Assembly: GCF_014207235.1 (NCBI RefSeq)
Contig: NZ_JACHDA010000004.1
Coordinates: 124,001-188,000, forward strand
DNA from: Sphingopyxis sp. JAI128
GTDB taxonomy: Bacteria; Pseudomonadota; Alphaproteobacteria; Sphingomonadales; Sphingomonadaceae
Direction: 5' to 3'
DNA length: 64,000 nucleotides
Shown: positions 52,517 to 60,550 of the stretch, piece after piece
Numbering within the stretch: the first letter of the stretch is position 1
Layout of the letters: each line of letters starts with the position of its first letter
Program-made: the position numbers and the translations under genes
Notes under the pieces: model-generated
What the model was told of the DNA's origin: nothing
Seen by the model: the letters and a program-made list of their open reading frames with translations, nothing else
Database searches by the model: none

Positions 52517-52549
52517 GCCCTTCCGCCCCCGCGACCCGGGCGGGAGGGC
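52517..52549. terminator. Convergent hairpin, likely terminator
   Basis: 12-bp arms GCCCTTCCGCCC and GGGCGGGAGGGC (one G-T pair), loop of 9. It sits between the secreted peptide (plus) and the small membrane protein (minus). No T run, so termination is by position and stem strength only. Confidence 0.45.
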
Positions 52550-52565
52550 TGTCGCGATCGGGGCG

Positions 52566-52787
52566 CTAGTTTCCCGCGCGGCGGTGCGCGACGAAGGCGA
52601 GCAGCAGCACGACCGAGATCACGCCGACGAGCATGCCCGCGGTCGTCGTCACCATCGTGATCGATCCGGCAGGATCGTTCGAGTTCCACGCGCCGCTTTG
52701 CGTTCGGTCGATCATCCACCATGCACCCGCGACGACGATCAGGTCGAGCAGGACGAGCCCGAGCAAGGCGCGCGTCGATTTTTTCAT
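52566..52787 (-). CDS. Small two-helix membrane protein, unknown
   Basis: 73 aa with two hydrophobic segments (about 6-24 and 46-66) and a polar loop QSGAWNSNDPAGS between. GGGGAGGAATTT before ATG 52787 is an excellent ribosome site, the main reason to trust it. No family recognised. It ends in AHRRAGN. Confidence 0.7.
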   Translation of the reverse strand: MKKSTRALLGLVLLDLIVVAGAWWMIDRTQSGAWNSNDPAGSITMVTTTAGMLVGVISVVLLLAFVAHRRAGN

Positions 52788-52901
52788 GAAATTCCTCCCC
52801 TTTGTCTTTCTGCCGGCGAGCGTAACAGGATATCGGGCGGCGGCCATGGGGAAATCGCAGCGCGGCTTGACCGCGCGGCGCGTCCGCGACATCTTTTTCC
52901 C

Positions 52902-53249
52902 ATGTCCCGGCTATATACGAGCTTCGCCGACTTCTGGCCCTTTTACCTGCGCGAGCATAGCAAGGCATCGACGCGCGCACTCCATTATGTCGGGACCAGC
53001 CTTGTCGTGCTCATCGCCGTCGCTGCCGTGCTGAGCGGGCGCTGGGGGTGGCTGATCGCGCTGCCCGTCGCGGGCTATTTCTTCGCATGGATTGCGCATT
53101 TCGGGGTCGAGAAGAACCGGCCGGCGACCTTTACCTATCCGCTGTGGAGCCTCGCCGCCGATTTCAAGATGTGGGGGCTGTGGCTGACCGGCCGGCTGGG
53201 CCCCGAACTCGACCGTGCGGGGGTACAGCGGAAAAATCGATCAGACTGA
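52902..53249 (+). CDS. DUF962 / Mpo1-like membrane protein
   Basis: 115 aa. FADFWPFYLREHSKASTRALHYVG opens the family signature (FYLxEHxNxxNRxLHxxG), then two helices and WIAHFGVEKNRPATFTYPLWSLAADFKMW. Yeast Mpo1 of this family is a dioxygenase that breaks 2-hydroxy fatty acids with histidine-bound iron; conserved His in EHSK, LHYVG and AHF are present here. Action on lipids in bacteria is inferred. Confidence 0.9.
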   Translation: MSRLYTSFADFWPFYLREHSKASTRALHYVGTSLVVLIAVAAVLSGRWGWLIALPVAGYFFAWIAHFGVEKNRPATFTYPLWSLAADFKMWGLWLTGRLGPELDRAGVQRKNRSD

Positions 53250-53271
53250 CCGAAACCGCTTTCTGGCACTT

Positions 53272-53307
53272 GTTGCGAATCATTCTTAAATTTTCGAGGT
53301 TCGCAAC
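53272..53307. promoter_or_regulatory. Inverted repeat with Fur-like core upstream of DUF2061
   Basis: Perfect 8-base arms GTTGCGAA (53272-53279) and TTCGCAAC (53300-53307), 20 bp apart. TGCGAATCATTCTTA (53274-53288) partly matches the 7-1-7 Fur box. It ends 14 bp before the ATG of the small membrane protein gene. Confidence 0.35.
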
Positions 53308-53321
53308 GCTGGAGACGGGCC

Positions 53322-53525
53322 ATGCCCACCGACCTGATAAAGACCTTCACCTATTTGACGATCCACCTGACGATCGGGTTCAGCGTCGCTTATGTGCTGA
53401 CCGGATCGGTCGCGCTCGCGGGCGGGATCGCGATCGTCGAGCCCTGTATCAATGCCGTCGCATTTTTCTTCCATGAAAAGGCGTGGAAGCGCGCCGGTGC
53501 GCGGCGTAAGCTGCTCGCCGCTTAG
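53322..53525 (+). CDS. DUF2061 small membrane protein
   Basis: 67 aa. KTFTYLTIHLTIGFSVAYVLTGSVALAGGIAIVEPCINAVAFFFHEKAWKR, quoted here only in parts, shows two helices and the ending FFFHEKAW that defines DUF2061. Family is common, role unknown. GGAGA lies 8 bases before ATG 53322. Confidence 0.92.
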   Translation: MPTDLIKTFTYLTIHLTIGFSVAYVLTGSVALAGGIAIVEPCINAVAFFFHEKAWKRAGARRKLLAA

Positions 53526-53578
53526 GGACCGCGAGTCCCGGCGCCCTTTCCGCTTTGCCCCTCGAAGGAGATATGAGC

Positions 53579-54007
53579 ATGACCGTCAACCGCGCATCCG
53601 CCCGCTACGAAGGCTTCGGCAAGGAGGGCAAGGGGTCGATCACGACCAGGTCGGGGGTGCTCGACAAGCAGCCTTATGGGTTCGGGACGCGCTTCGAGGG
53701 CCAGCCGGGGACGAACCCGGAGGAACTGATCGCCGCGGCGCATGCAGCCTGCTTCACCATGGCGCTGTCGTTCGGGCTTGCGCGCGCGGGCTATAGCGGC
53801 GACACGCTCGAAACCAGCGCGGCGGTGACGCTCGAGCAGCAGGACGGCGGCTTCACGATCACCAGATCGGCGCTGACGCTGACCGGCAAGGTGCCCGGCA
53901 TAGACGCCGGCGAATTCGCCGCGATCGCCGCCGAGGCGGAGAAAAATTGCCCGGTGTCGAAGCTGCTGAACTGCGAGATCACGCTCGAACACAGTCTCGA
54001 GAGCTAG
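53579..54007 (+). CDS. OsmC-family peroxiredoxin-like protein
   Basis: 142 aa. The two catalytic cysteines are seen in HAACFTMAL (about 59) and ENCPVSKLL with CPVS (about 123), spaced as in OsmC/Ohr proteins that reduce organic hydroperoxides. NPEELIAAAHAACF favours the OsmC branch. AAGGAG is 8 bases before ATG 53579; the ATG two codons earlier is too close. Cytoplasmic. Confidence 0.95.
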   Translation: MTVNRASARYEGFGKEGKGSITTRSGVLDKQPYGFGTRFEGQPGTNPEELIAAAHAACFTMALSFGLARAGYSGDTLETSAAVTLEQQDGGFTITRSALTLTGKVPGIDAGEFAAIAAEAEKNCPVSKLLNCEITLEHSLES

Positions 54008-54017
54008 GGGCAGGACC

Positions 54018-54602
54018 CTAGGCCGCGTAACGCAGCGGCGGGGGCAATGCGTCGTCCATGAAGCCGAAGCTGCCCTGCGCGGGCGCAAGCAGCGGCCAGC
54101 TTTGCAGGACGCGGTGGCGGCCGTGGCCGACATGGCTTTCGATCAGCACGAGTTCGCGCGGCGTCCAGTTCCATGTCACAGGCACCGGGTCGAAGTCGCA
54201 CGCGCCATAGCCGAGCGTGATGTGCGGCCGCAGCCCCGACTTGCAATGCATCGGCTCGATCCCCTGCACGGCCAGAAGCGTGACGATGCGGTCGTAAAGA
54301 TGGCGCACGCCGCCGACGCTGCCGACGGTGGTGAGCTCGGCGCCGGCATCGCGACTCACGATCCGGCCGAAGGGAATATGGCTCGCTGCGGGGAGTCCCG
54401 ATGCAAAGGCCGCCGCGACGCGGCTGAGGAGGAAGGGCTGCGCCTCGGCGGTTTGGGCGATCGTGCAGAGCGTGAGGTGATAATTTTGCGGCTTGAGCCC
54501 CGCGAACAGGTCGCCCGACACGGGCGGCAACTGGCGCGCGAGCCAGCCGGCGCGATCGGCGGCCACCTGAAACCCCAGAAAATAACGGAACATCGGGTCC
54601 AT
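54018..54602 (-). CDS. thpR: 2H phosphoesterase / 2'-5' RNA ligase-like (ThpR)
   Basis: 194 aa. Two HxT motifs: YHLTLC (about 41-46) and RPHITLGY (about 126-133), set as in the 2H family. Bacterial ThpR acts as an RNA 2',3'-cyclic phosphodiesterase. GAGGAATGGACG before ATG 54602 is a good start. Converges on OsmC with an 11-bp gap. Confidence 0.9.
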   Translation of the reverse strand: MDPMFRYFLGFQVAADRAGWLARQLPPVSGDLFAGLKPQNYHLTLCTIAQTAEAQPFLLSRVAAAFASGLPAASHIPFGRIVSRDAGAELTTVGSVGGVRHLYDRIVTLLAVQGIEPMHCKSGLRPHITLGYGACDFDPVPVTWNWTPRELVLIESHVGHGRHRVLQSWPLLAPAQGSFGFMDDALPPPLRYAA

Positions 54603-54695
54603 CGTCCATTCCTCCGAATCGGATCAATGTTCCTATTATGTTCTCATGATTGACGGGTGTCGAATCCTTCCTGCCACCGACCGCCTGCCTGCCCG

Positions 54696-55550
54696 TCATT
54701 GCGCCGGGCGGCAGTCCTTCAGCCAGATCACATGCTTATATTCGTCGAAATCCTCGACCGTCCCGGTCAGCTTGATGCCCTTGTCCGGTTTGAGCTGGAG
54801 CGAATAGGCGGCCTGCCCGGGTGCCATATAGCAGACGATGTCGGTCTTGAACGGCGCCTGGTTCGGCAGGCGGATCGCCTGTTCCCACGGGTCGGGAACC
54901 TTGTAGCCGACGCGGAAATCCTTGCCGTCCCTGGTGACATAGGCGACCGAGCCGTCGATCGTGAACTGTTTGCCCTTGTAGCGCGTGAGCACGCCCGCGG
55001 CGTTGCGTTCGGTATCTTTCGACACCTGCTGCGAGAAGCCGAGCGCGCTGATTTTCAACGGGGCTGCGGCGACGGTGGTCGCGGCCGCGCCCTTCTTGGC
55101 CGCGACGGCGCCGGCCTTGCCGCCCTGCACCTGGTTCAATATGCCGCACATCTCGGTTTTCGCGGCGTCGCTGCCGACCGCCTGGCCGGCGCGCAGCTTC
55201 GCCTCCATCACCACGGTGCCGATGCCGCCGGTCTGCGTCGCGGTGATCTGGATCGGAAAGGCGCGCGCGCCGCCGGTCATCGGCTGTTCGATCAGCATCG
55301 ATCCATATTCGGCCTCGTCGGCCATGATGTCATAACCCTTGGCCGCGACGAGCCCGCGCATCTGGCCGATGGCGATTGCGGGCGGCAGGTCGGCGACGGT
55401 GACCGCGGCGGTGAAGCGCAGCCCGGTGATGGGATTGCCTTTCTTGACGAAAGCCTCCTCGCAGGTCGCGGCGTTGGCGGTGCCGGCGGACACGAGGATG
55501 GCCGCCGGCGCGAGCGCGGCGGCAAGGCGGATAGCGATGTTGGTGCGCAT
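54696..55550 (-). CDS. Secreted protein with C-terminal OB-fold (tRNA_anti-like)
   Basis: 284 aa. The signal peptide ends ANA|ATCEE (about 27). The last 100 residues fit the OB-fold tRNA_anti-like family: FTIDGSVAYVTRDGKDF, DIVCYM, LQLKPDKGIKLTGTVEDFDE and a final WLKDC, with two Cys able to pair. The first half has two Cys (ATCEEAF, EMCGIL) and no recognised domain. Probably periplasmic; ligand unknown. AGGAG before ATG 55550. Confidence 0.8.
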   Translation of the reverse strand: MRTNIAIRLAAALAPAAILVSAGTANAATCEEAFVKKGNPITGLRFTAAVTVADLPPAIAIGQMRGLVAAKGYDIMADEAEYGSMLIEQPMTGGARAFPIQITATQTGGIGTVVMEAKLRAGQAVGSDAAKTEMCGILNQVQGGKAGAVAAKKGAAATTVAAAPLKISALGFSQQVSKDTERNAAGVLTRYKGKQFTIDGSVAYVTRDGKDFRVGYKVPDPWEQAIRLPNQAPFKTDIVCYMAPGQAAYSLQLKPDKGIKLTGTVEDFDEYKHVIWLKDCRPAQ

Positions 55551-55686
55551 AGGGGCTCCTGGACGATTATACGGTCTGCGACCTTATCTTGTCCTGCAGG
55601 TCTGCCCCAGCGACGGGCGACCTGCAATCACCAAGTTCCGAAGATGAAAGCGCTTTGTGCGTGGGAGGGATTTGCGCGATCCGTGC

Positions 55687-55715
55687 TTGACCTCAACCGG
55701 GCTTGAACTTTCATA
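55687..55715 (+). promoter_or_regulatory. Candidate SoxR/MerR-type operator-promoter of the NAT gene
   Basis: -35 TTGACC (55687-55692) overlaps the dyad CCTCAA-CCGGGC-TTGAAC (55691-55708), which has the 6-6-6 layout of the SoxR box CCTCAA-N6-TTGAGG with the left half perfect and 4 of 6 right. The -10 could be TTCATA (17-bp spacer, ends 55715) or CATAAG (19-bp spacer, as MerR-type promoters need, ends 55717). It lies 36 bp before ATG 55754. Confidence 0.45.
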
Positions 55716-55753
55716 AGCGCCGGACAGTTGATTCGCGAACGGAGCTTTTGTCC

Positions 55754-56629
55754 ATGCTGCACTATCCCGCCACGCCTGCGTCCGATGCCATCGATACCGA
55801 TGATGCGGCCGCTACCGCTTTGCTGCCGCGCTATCTGTCCCGGATCGGATATCGCGGGCCGCTGGCGCCGACGCTGGAGGTGCTCGCGGCCTTGCAGGCG
55901 GCGCATATCGCGGCGATCCCGTTCGAGGCGATCGACGCGCTGACCGGCGCAGGCATCGATATCGGCGCCGACGCGGTCGACGCCAAGCTGATCGGGCAGC
56001 GGCGTGGCGGCTATTGCTTCGAGCAGAACAGCCTGTTCCTGCGCGTGCTGCACGCGATCGGGTTCGAAGCCGAGGGATTGCTGGGCCGGGTGCGCTGGAT
56101 GCTGCCCGACGACGCGCCGCCGACGCCGCGCACGCATATGGTCGTGCGCGTGACGCTCCGCGGGCGGCGCTGGCTGACCGACGTCGGGTTCGGCGCGGCG
56201 GTGCCGCCGCAGCCGCTGGCGATGGACGGCGAGGAGGCGCAGCCGACGGCGCACGAAAGCTATCGCGTCGTGCGGCACGGGGCCGAATGGCAGGTCGCAC
56301 TGTCGATCGACGGCGAATGGCGGACACTGTACCGGATCGAGGACACGCCGCCGCCGGCAATCGATTACGAGCTGGGCAACTGGTATACGTCGGCGCATCC
56401 CGCCTCGCATTTCCGCCACCAGCTGATCGCCGCGCGTACCACCGCCGAGGCGCGTTACGGATTGCGCGACAACCGGCTGACGGTGCGGCTTGCCGACGGC
56501 CGCATCGACCGCCGCTACCTGGGCGCCGACGAGATCGCGCGCGCCTTGTCGGAGATTTTCCTGTTGCCGGTGCGGCCTCACTGGCGCGCCGCGATCGAAC
56601 GGGCGGCGACCGCCGAGATCGCCGGTTAG
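55754..56629 (+). CDS. nat: Arylamine N-acetyltransferase
   Basis: 291 aa. Catalytic triad of the NAT family: Cys in RRGGYCFEQN (about 88), His in RTHMVVRV (about 126) and Asp in WLTDVGFG (about 141). Acetylates arylamines and hydrazines from acetyl-CoA via Cys. IPFEAIDALTG is the N-terminal family motif. GGAG lies about 10 bases before the ATG. A SoxR-like dyad upstream suggests redox-active compounds as signals. Confidence 0.95.
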   Translation: MLHYPATPASDAIDTDDAAATALLPRYLSRIGYRGPLAPTLEVLAALQAAHIAAIPFEAIDALTGAGIDIGADAVDAKLIGQRRGGYCFEQNSLFLRVLHAIGFEAEGLLGRVRWMLPDDAPPTPRTHMVVRVTLRGRRWLTDVGFGAAVPPQPLAMDGEEAQPTAHESYRVVRHGAEWQVALSIDGEWRTLYRIEDTPPPAIDYELGNWYTSAHPASHFRHQLIAARTTAEARYGLRDNRLTVRLADGRIDRRYLGADEIARALSEIFLLPVRPHWRAAIERAATAEIAG

Positions 56630-56702
56630 GCGAACCGCGGCTTGACTCGCCGCCGCCATGGCTTTCTCATGTTCCGACAAGATAACAGCAGGAGCGGATG
56701 CC

Positions 56703-57560
56703 ATGGCCGGGGTTGCAACGCAGCGGGTTTTCGAGCGGCTGAAGGTCGCGCCGATGGCGCCGTCGATCGGCGCCGAGATTACGGGAATCGACCTGGCGGA
56801 GGAGCAGGACGACGCGACCATCGCGGAAATCCGCGCCGCGCTGCTCGCCTACAAGGTCGTCTTTTTTCGCGACCAGTTCATCACGCCCGAACAGCATATC
56901 GCCTTTGCCCGGCGTTTCGGGCCGCTCGAAATCCATCCCGCGACGCCGAAGGACCAGCCGAACCGCGAAGTGCTGCACATCGCGCACGGTCCCGATTCGC
57001 GCGGGCGCGAGAATTTCTGGCATTCGGACGTCACCTGGCGCGCCGAACCGTCGCTCGGGTCGATCCTGCGCGCGATCGAGGTTCCCGAGGTCGGCGGCGA
57101 CACGCTGTTCGCCGACATGGCGGCGGCGTTCCGCGGCCTGTCGCCTGCGATGCAGGACTGGTGCCGCTCGCTGAGCGCCGTGCACGACATCGCGCGCGTC
57201 TTTGCCAAAAGGCTGGGCAAGAGCATGGAGGAATTGCACGAACAATATCCGCCGCAACTGCATCCCGTCGTCCGCACCCATCCAGAAACGGGCGAGCAGG
57301 CGCTATACGTCAACACCGCCTTCACCAGCCATATCGAGGGTGTGTCGGCAAGGGAGAGCGAGTGGCTGCTCGCGCATCTTTACGCGCAGGCTGCAGTCCC
57401 CGAAATTCAGTGCCGTTTCCGCTGGCGCGCGGGATCGATCGCCTTTTGGGACAATCGCGCCGCGCAGCATTATGCGGCGTCGGATTATTTCCCGGCGGTG
57501 CGGCGGATGGAGCGGGTGACGATCGCCGGCGACCGTCCCTTTTATCGCGACGAGCGCTGA
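56703..57560 (+). CDS. TauD/TfdA-family alpha-ketoglutarate dioxygenase
   Basis: 285 aa. Iron ligands HSD in NFWHSDVTW (about 109-112) and the distal His in NRAAQHYAASD (about 258), with Arg in VRRMERVTI (about 272) for 2-oxoglutarate. FFRDQFITPEQHIAFARRFG and NTAFTSHIEG are the standard TauD strands. Members hydroxylate taurine, sulfonates, 2,4-D or related acids; specificity unknown. AGGAGCGGATGCC precedes ATG 56703. Followed by a DUF1801 gene 7 bp later. Confidence 0.95.
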   Translation: MAGVATQRVFERLKVAPMAPSIGAEITGIDLAEEQDDATIAEIRAALLAYKVVFFRDQFITPEQHIAFARRFGPLEIHPATPKDQPNREVLHIAHGPDSRGRENFWHSDVTWRAEPSLGSILRAIEVPEVGGDTLFADMAAAFRGLSPAMQDWCRSLSAVHDIARVFAKRLGKSMEELHEQYPPQLHPVVRTHPETGEQALYVNTAFTSHIEGVSARESEWLLAHLYAQAAVPEIQCRFRWRAGSIAFWDNRAAQHYAASDYFPAVRRMERVTIAGDRPFYRDER

Positions 57561-57567
57561 GGGACCG

Positions 57568-57996
57568 GTGGCCGACACGAAAACCGTGCTGCTGTCGGGT
57601 GGTAATCCGCAGATTCCGAAGGGCTATGGCGACGCGCCGGTGAAGGCCTATATCGCCGCGATGCCGGGGTGGAAGTCGGACGTGTGGAAACGGCTCGACC
57701 GGTTGATCGAACAGGCGGTTCCCGGCGTCGCAAAGGCGGTCAAATGGAACTCGCCATTCTATGGGCCGCCGGGGCAGGGGGAGGAGCCGACGCACTGGTT
57801 CCTGAGCGTTCATTGCTTCGAGCGTTATATCAAGGTCGCCTTGTTTCGAGGGCAGTCGCTGAAGCCCGTCCCGCCGGTTGCGTCGAAAAGCGGCGACACG
57901 CGCTATTTCCACATCCATGAGGATGACAAGATCGACGAAGCGGCGTTCGCCGACTGGGTGAAACAGGCGGCGGCGCTGCCGGGTGAGAAGATGTAG
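57568..57996 (+). CDS. DUF1801 (YdhG-like) protein
   Basis: 142 aa, GTG start. GDAPVKAYIAAMPGWKSDVWKRLDRLI and VKWNSPFYG are the DUF1801 core (SCP-like small fold), ending with the FADWVKQAAAL helix. Role unknown; the family is found with stress and metabolic genes. The stop is the last sequence before a MITE-like element. Confidence 0.88.
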   Translation: MADTKTVLLSGGNPQIPKGYGDAPVKAYIAAMPGWKSDVWKRLDRLIEQAVPGVAKAVKWNSPFYGPPGQGEEPTHWFLSVHCFERYIKVALFRGQSLKPVPPVASKSGDTRYFHIHEDDKIDEAAFADWVKQAAALPGEKM

Positions 57997-58260
57997 GATC
58001 AGGACCCATTAATTCCATGTTCGAGGCGTCGAAATGGCGAAGTTATCGGGCTCGGGCGGATGCAGTGGGCAGCATCGCTACCCGCAAGACCACGCGAACC
58101 TGAGATCGAAGCCGTTTCGGCGTCCCTTAGGGTTTTGGACCGATTTCACCCATGGCTTTGTCGAAAAGTCTTGAAATATTGATATATTCCTTCACCTTTT
58201 CTCCTCGCCCGGAGCAAAATCGCTTCAAGCCTCGAGCGCGGAATTGACGGGTCCTGACCC
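57996..58260. mobile_element. MITE-like element with 21-bp terminal inverted repeats
   Basis: The left end (57996-58016) reads GGATCAGGACCCATTAATTC plus C; the right end (58240-58260) is its inverted copy GGAATTGACGGGTCCTGACC plus C, 18 of 21 matching. The 265-bp unit has no gene. It contains short AT-rich stretches (AATATTGATATATTCC) unlike its surroundings. It lies between two DUF1801 genes, starting at the last base of one and ending 11 bases before the next start. GGGGTCAGGAC-type ends recall sequences mobilised by REP-associated transposases, from memory. Confidence 0.7.
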
Positions 58261-58271
58261 CAAGGGACGAT

Positions 58272-58670
58272 ATGACGGCGGAACGGATCGATGCGAAGAT
58301 TGCTGGGCTGGGCGACTGGCGCGGCGACATGCTGGCCAGACTGCGCGCGCTGATCCATGCCGCCGACCCGGACGTCGAGGAGACGGTTAAATGGCAAAAG
58401 CCGTCGAACCCGGCGGGCGTGCCCGTGTGGGAACATGCCGGCATCCTTTGCACGGGCGAGACCTATAAGGACAAGGTCAAGTTGACCTTTGCCAAAGGCG
58501 CGGCGCTCGCTGACCCCGCGAAGCTGTTCAATTCGAGTCTCGACGGCAACGTGCGACGCGCGATCGACCTGTTCGAGGGTGACGCGGTCGACGAGACGGC
58601 GTTCAAGGCGCTGGTGCGCGCGGCGGTCGAAGCCAATCTGGCAAAACCGGCGCGTCCGAAAAAGGCCTAA
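58272..58670 (+). CDS. DUF1801 protein, second copy
   Basis: 132 aa. RIDAKIAGLGDWRGDMLARLRALIHAADPDVEETVKWQKPS is the same family as the gene 275 bp upstream, but with different sequence, so an old duplication or independent arrival. The ribosome site AAGGGA lies next to the MITE end. Ends in a Lys-rich AKPARPKKA tail. It overlaps the converging ThuA-like gene by 4 bases. Confidence 0.88.
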   Translation: MTAERIDAKIAGLGDWRGDMLARLRALIHAADPDVEETVKWQKPSNPAGVPVWEHAGILCTGETYKDKVKLTFAKGAALADPAKLFNSSLDGNVRRAIDLFEGDAVDETAFKALVRAAVEANLAKPARPKKA

Positions 58671-59485
58671 TCGCAGCCCGCCCCTTCCTTGCGCGCCGCC
58701 CAGGCGATCGCACCATCGACCATCTTCATATGCGCGGGGTCGCTCCATGCCTCTGCCCGGTGCCCGAGCGCGGAATAGAAGACGCGCGCGCGGCCCTCGC
58801 AGCGCCACCAGACGAGCGCATGGTCGCCCATCTGCAACTTCGGTTCGAGTCGCATCGTCGTTTCGTCAAGGCGGAGCAGGATGTGTGCGTCGGCGGCGGG
58901 CGGGGCGTCCCAGCTGTAATATTCGTCGGTCCACGGCCAGGTTGCGGGGAGGTGGCGCGTCGCGGGATGGCTGCGGTCGGCGGCGATGAGGGTGCCGGTC
59001 TGGAACTGGTCGGCGCCGCCGGGGTGGCCGGTGAAATTGCCGTTGCCGCGCAGCCGCACGAACCAGTCGGGGTGGCTGCCGTCACCGGCGCTGTGGAGGC
59101 CGACAAAGCCGCCGCCGCGCGCAAGATAGGCCTGAAAGGCGGCACGCTGCTTTTGGGTATAGATGTCGCCGCTGGCGTTGGCGAAGACGATGACGTCGAA
59201 TTTCGCAAGGCTTTCGGGGTTGAACACCGCGGCATTTTCAGTCGCAAAGCTGCTCCATCCGCGCGCCATCGCCAGCGCCTCGATCGCCGGCACCGCCTGG
59301 ACGATGCTGTCGTGGCGATAGCCATTGGTCTTGCTGACGATCAGCACCGCCGGCCGGGTGAGTGCCGGTAGCGCGGGGGGCACGCTGTCGAGCGTTGGCG
59401 CCGGGCGGCGGGGATCGGGCGCCCCGGCGGACGCCCCCTGGAAGGACAGCAGCAGCGCGGCGGCGAATTTGGCTGCGGCGATCAT
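58667..59485 (-). CDS. ThuA-like secreted protein
   Basis: 272 aa. Signal peptide to about residue 22 (ASAG). VLIVSKTNGYRHDSIVQAVPAIEALA, YDVIVF-like FDVIVFANASGDIY and GGGFVGLHSAGD are the ThuA (trehalose-utilisation, class I GATase-like) core; the catalytic Cys of amidotransferases is not present, as usual in ThuA. GHPGGADQFQTGTLIAADRSHPATRHLP follows. Function in sugar or sulfonate metabolism is suggested for relatives, not proven. Ends in a Cys (GAGCD). GGGAGAA before ATG 59485. Confidence 0.9.
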   Translation of the reverse strand: MIAAAKFAAALLLSFQGASAGAPDPRRPAPTLDSVPPALPALTRPAVLIVSKTNGYRHDSIVQAVPAIEALAMARGWSSFATENAAVFNPESLAKFDVIVFANASGDIYTQKQRAAFQAYLARGGGFVGLHSAGDGSHPDWFVRLRGNGNFTGHPGGADQFQTGTLIAADRSHPATRHLPATWPWTDEYYSWDAPPAADAHILLRLDETTMRLEPKLQMGDHALVWWRCEGRARVFYSALGHRAEAWSDPAHMKMVDGAIAWAARKEGAGCD

Positions 59486-59559
59486 TTCATTCTCCCGATG
59501 TTATCGGGCGAATGCTAGGGACACCGGTGCACCTTCGCAAGCCGCCGCGCCGCGGCTTT

Positions 59560-60015
59560 TTAGCGGCAGCGTACGTCGTCGTTGCCGCTGCGTTCGATCG
59601 CGCGGCCCGCGACCGCGCCACCGACCGCGCCGAGCACGGTACCGAGCGTCTTCGAATCGCCCGGTGCGATGACGTTGCCGGCGATGCCGCCGACGACACC
59701 GCCGACGATCAGCCCGGTCGAGCCATCGTTGCGGCGGCAATAATATTTGCCGTCGCGCCCGCGATAGATGCGGTCGTCGTTCGAAAGGCGGCGTTCGCGG
59801 TAACGGCGGTCGGTCCGATAATAATTATCGGCATAATAGCCGCCATGACGCGGATCGGGCCGATCGTAATCGTAGCGGCCGTATTGGTCGTAATAGCTGC
59901 GGTCATAATAGCCGTAGCCGCCGTCGTCATAACCGCCGCCATAGCCGCCGGTCGAGGCGCAGGCGCCAAGCGTCGCGGTTGCGGCGGCAAGGGGCAGGAT
60001 TATCAGCTTGTTCAT
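59560..60015 (-). CDS. Glycine-zipper 2TM lipoprotein
   Basis: 151 aa. Lipobox LGAC at about 17-20, then a Tyr/Gly/Asp-rich low-complexity region (about 25-80) and the glycine-zipper hairpin TGLIVGGVVGGIAGNVIAPG...TVLGAVGGAVAGRAI, a membrane-inserting pair seen in SlyB/Rick_17kDa lipoproteins. Cys in YYCRRND and VRCR may pair. Probably an outer-membrane lipoprotein involved in envelope stability. Start at 60015 gives GGAG with 8-base spacing; ATG 60021 and GTG 60024 are less well placed. Confidence 0.88.
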   Translation of the reverse strand: MNKLIILPLAAATATLGACASTGGYGGGYDDGGYGYYDRSYYDQYGRYDYDRPDPRHGGYYADNYYRTDRRYRERRLSNDDRIYRGRDGKYYCRRNDGSTGLIVGGVVGGIAGNVIAPGDSKTLGTVLGAVGGAVAGRAIERSGNDDVRCR

Positions 60016-60112
60016 CGACATCACTCCGTGGTCGCGTGCCGGGCCGGAGCGCGGGCAGGCTCGTTGCCCCTCTGGTTAATAGACCCGCGAGCGGGGACGA
60101 GGTTCCGAGCGG

Positions 60113-60550
60113 TCAGTCGATGATGACATCCTTGCCCTCGGCCTTCAGCTTCGCGAGGCCGTCCTTCATCGCCTGCAGCACCTCCGGCGCGTGCGGGGTC
60201 CAGCTTTGGACCTCGCCAACGATGCGCAGCGGCGAGCGGCTGCGGTAGCTGCGCGTCGGGTTGCCGGGGAATTTCTGATCGGTGAGGTTGGGGTCGTCAA
60301 ACCAGTCGCCGGTGGGCTCGACGATATAGATGCGCTCGGGTCCGTCCCCGGCGGCAAGCTCGCAGCCCCAGATTGCAGATTCGAGCGCGGCGGAGAAATA
60401 GATCCACGAGAGCGGCTTGCCGGCCGCGTAATTGCCCGTCCAGCCCGCGGCGAGAAGGTCGCCGACGCCAAGGTCGGCGCGCGTGCCGTGGTAGAAGGTC
60501 GCACCGGCATCGGGGCCGGTTGGGTCGGGGCCGACGGAGGTGTCGTCCAT
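60113..60550 (-). CDS. arr: Rifampin ADP-ribosyltransferase (Arr)
   Basis: 145 aa, the usual size for Arr. ATFYHGTRADLGVGDLL opens the ART fold; the NAD-binding and active-site segment WGCELAAGDGPERIYIVEPTG and DDPNLTDQKFPGNPTRSYRS are close to the Mycobacterium and integron Arr proteins as I recall them. Arr inactivates rifamycins by ADP-ribosylating the ansa-chain hydroxyl, using NAD. Chromosomal arr genes in environmental bacteria are common and often of unclear native role. ATG 60550 overlaps the stop of a short upstream frame. Confidence 0.93.
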   Translation of the reverse strand: MDDTSVGPDPTGPDAGATFYHGTRADLGVGDLLAAGWTGNYAAGKPLSWIYFSAALESAIWGCELAAGDGPERIYIVEPTGDWFDDPNLTDQKFPGNPTRSYRSRSPLRIVGEVQSWTPHAPEVLQAMKDGLAKLKAEGKDVIID

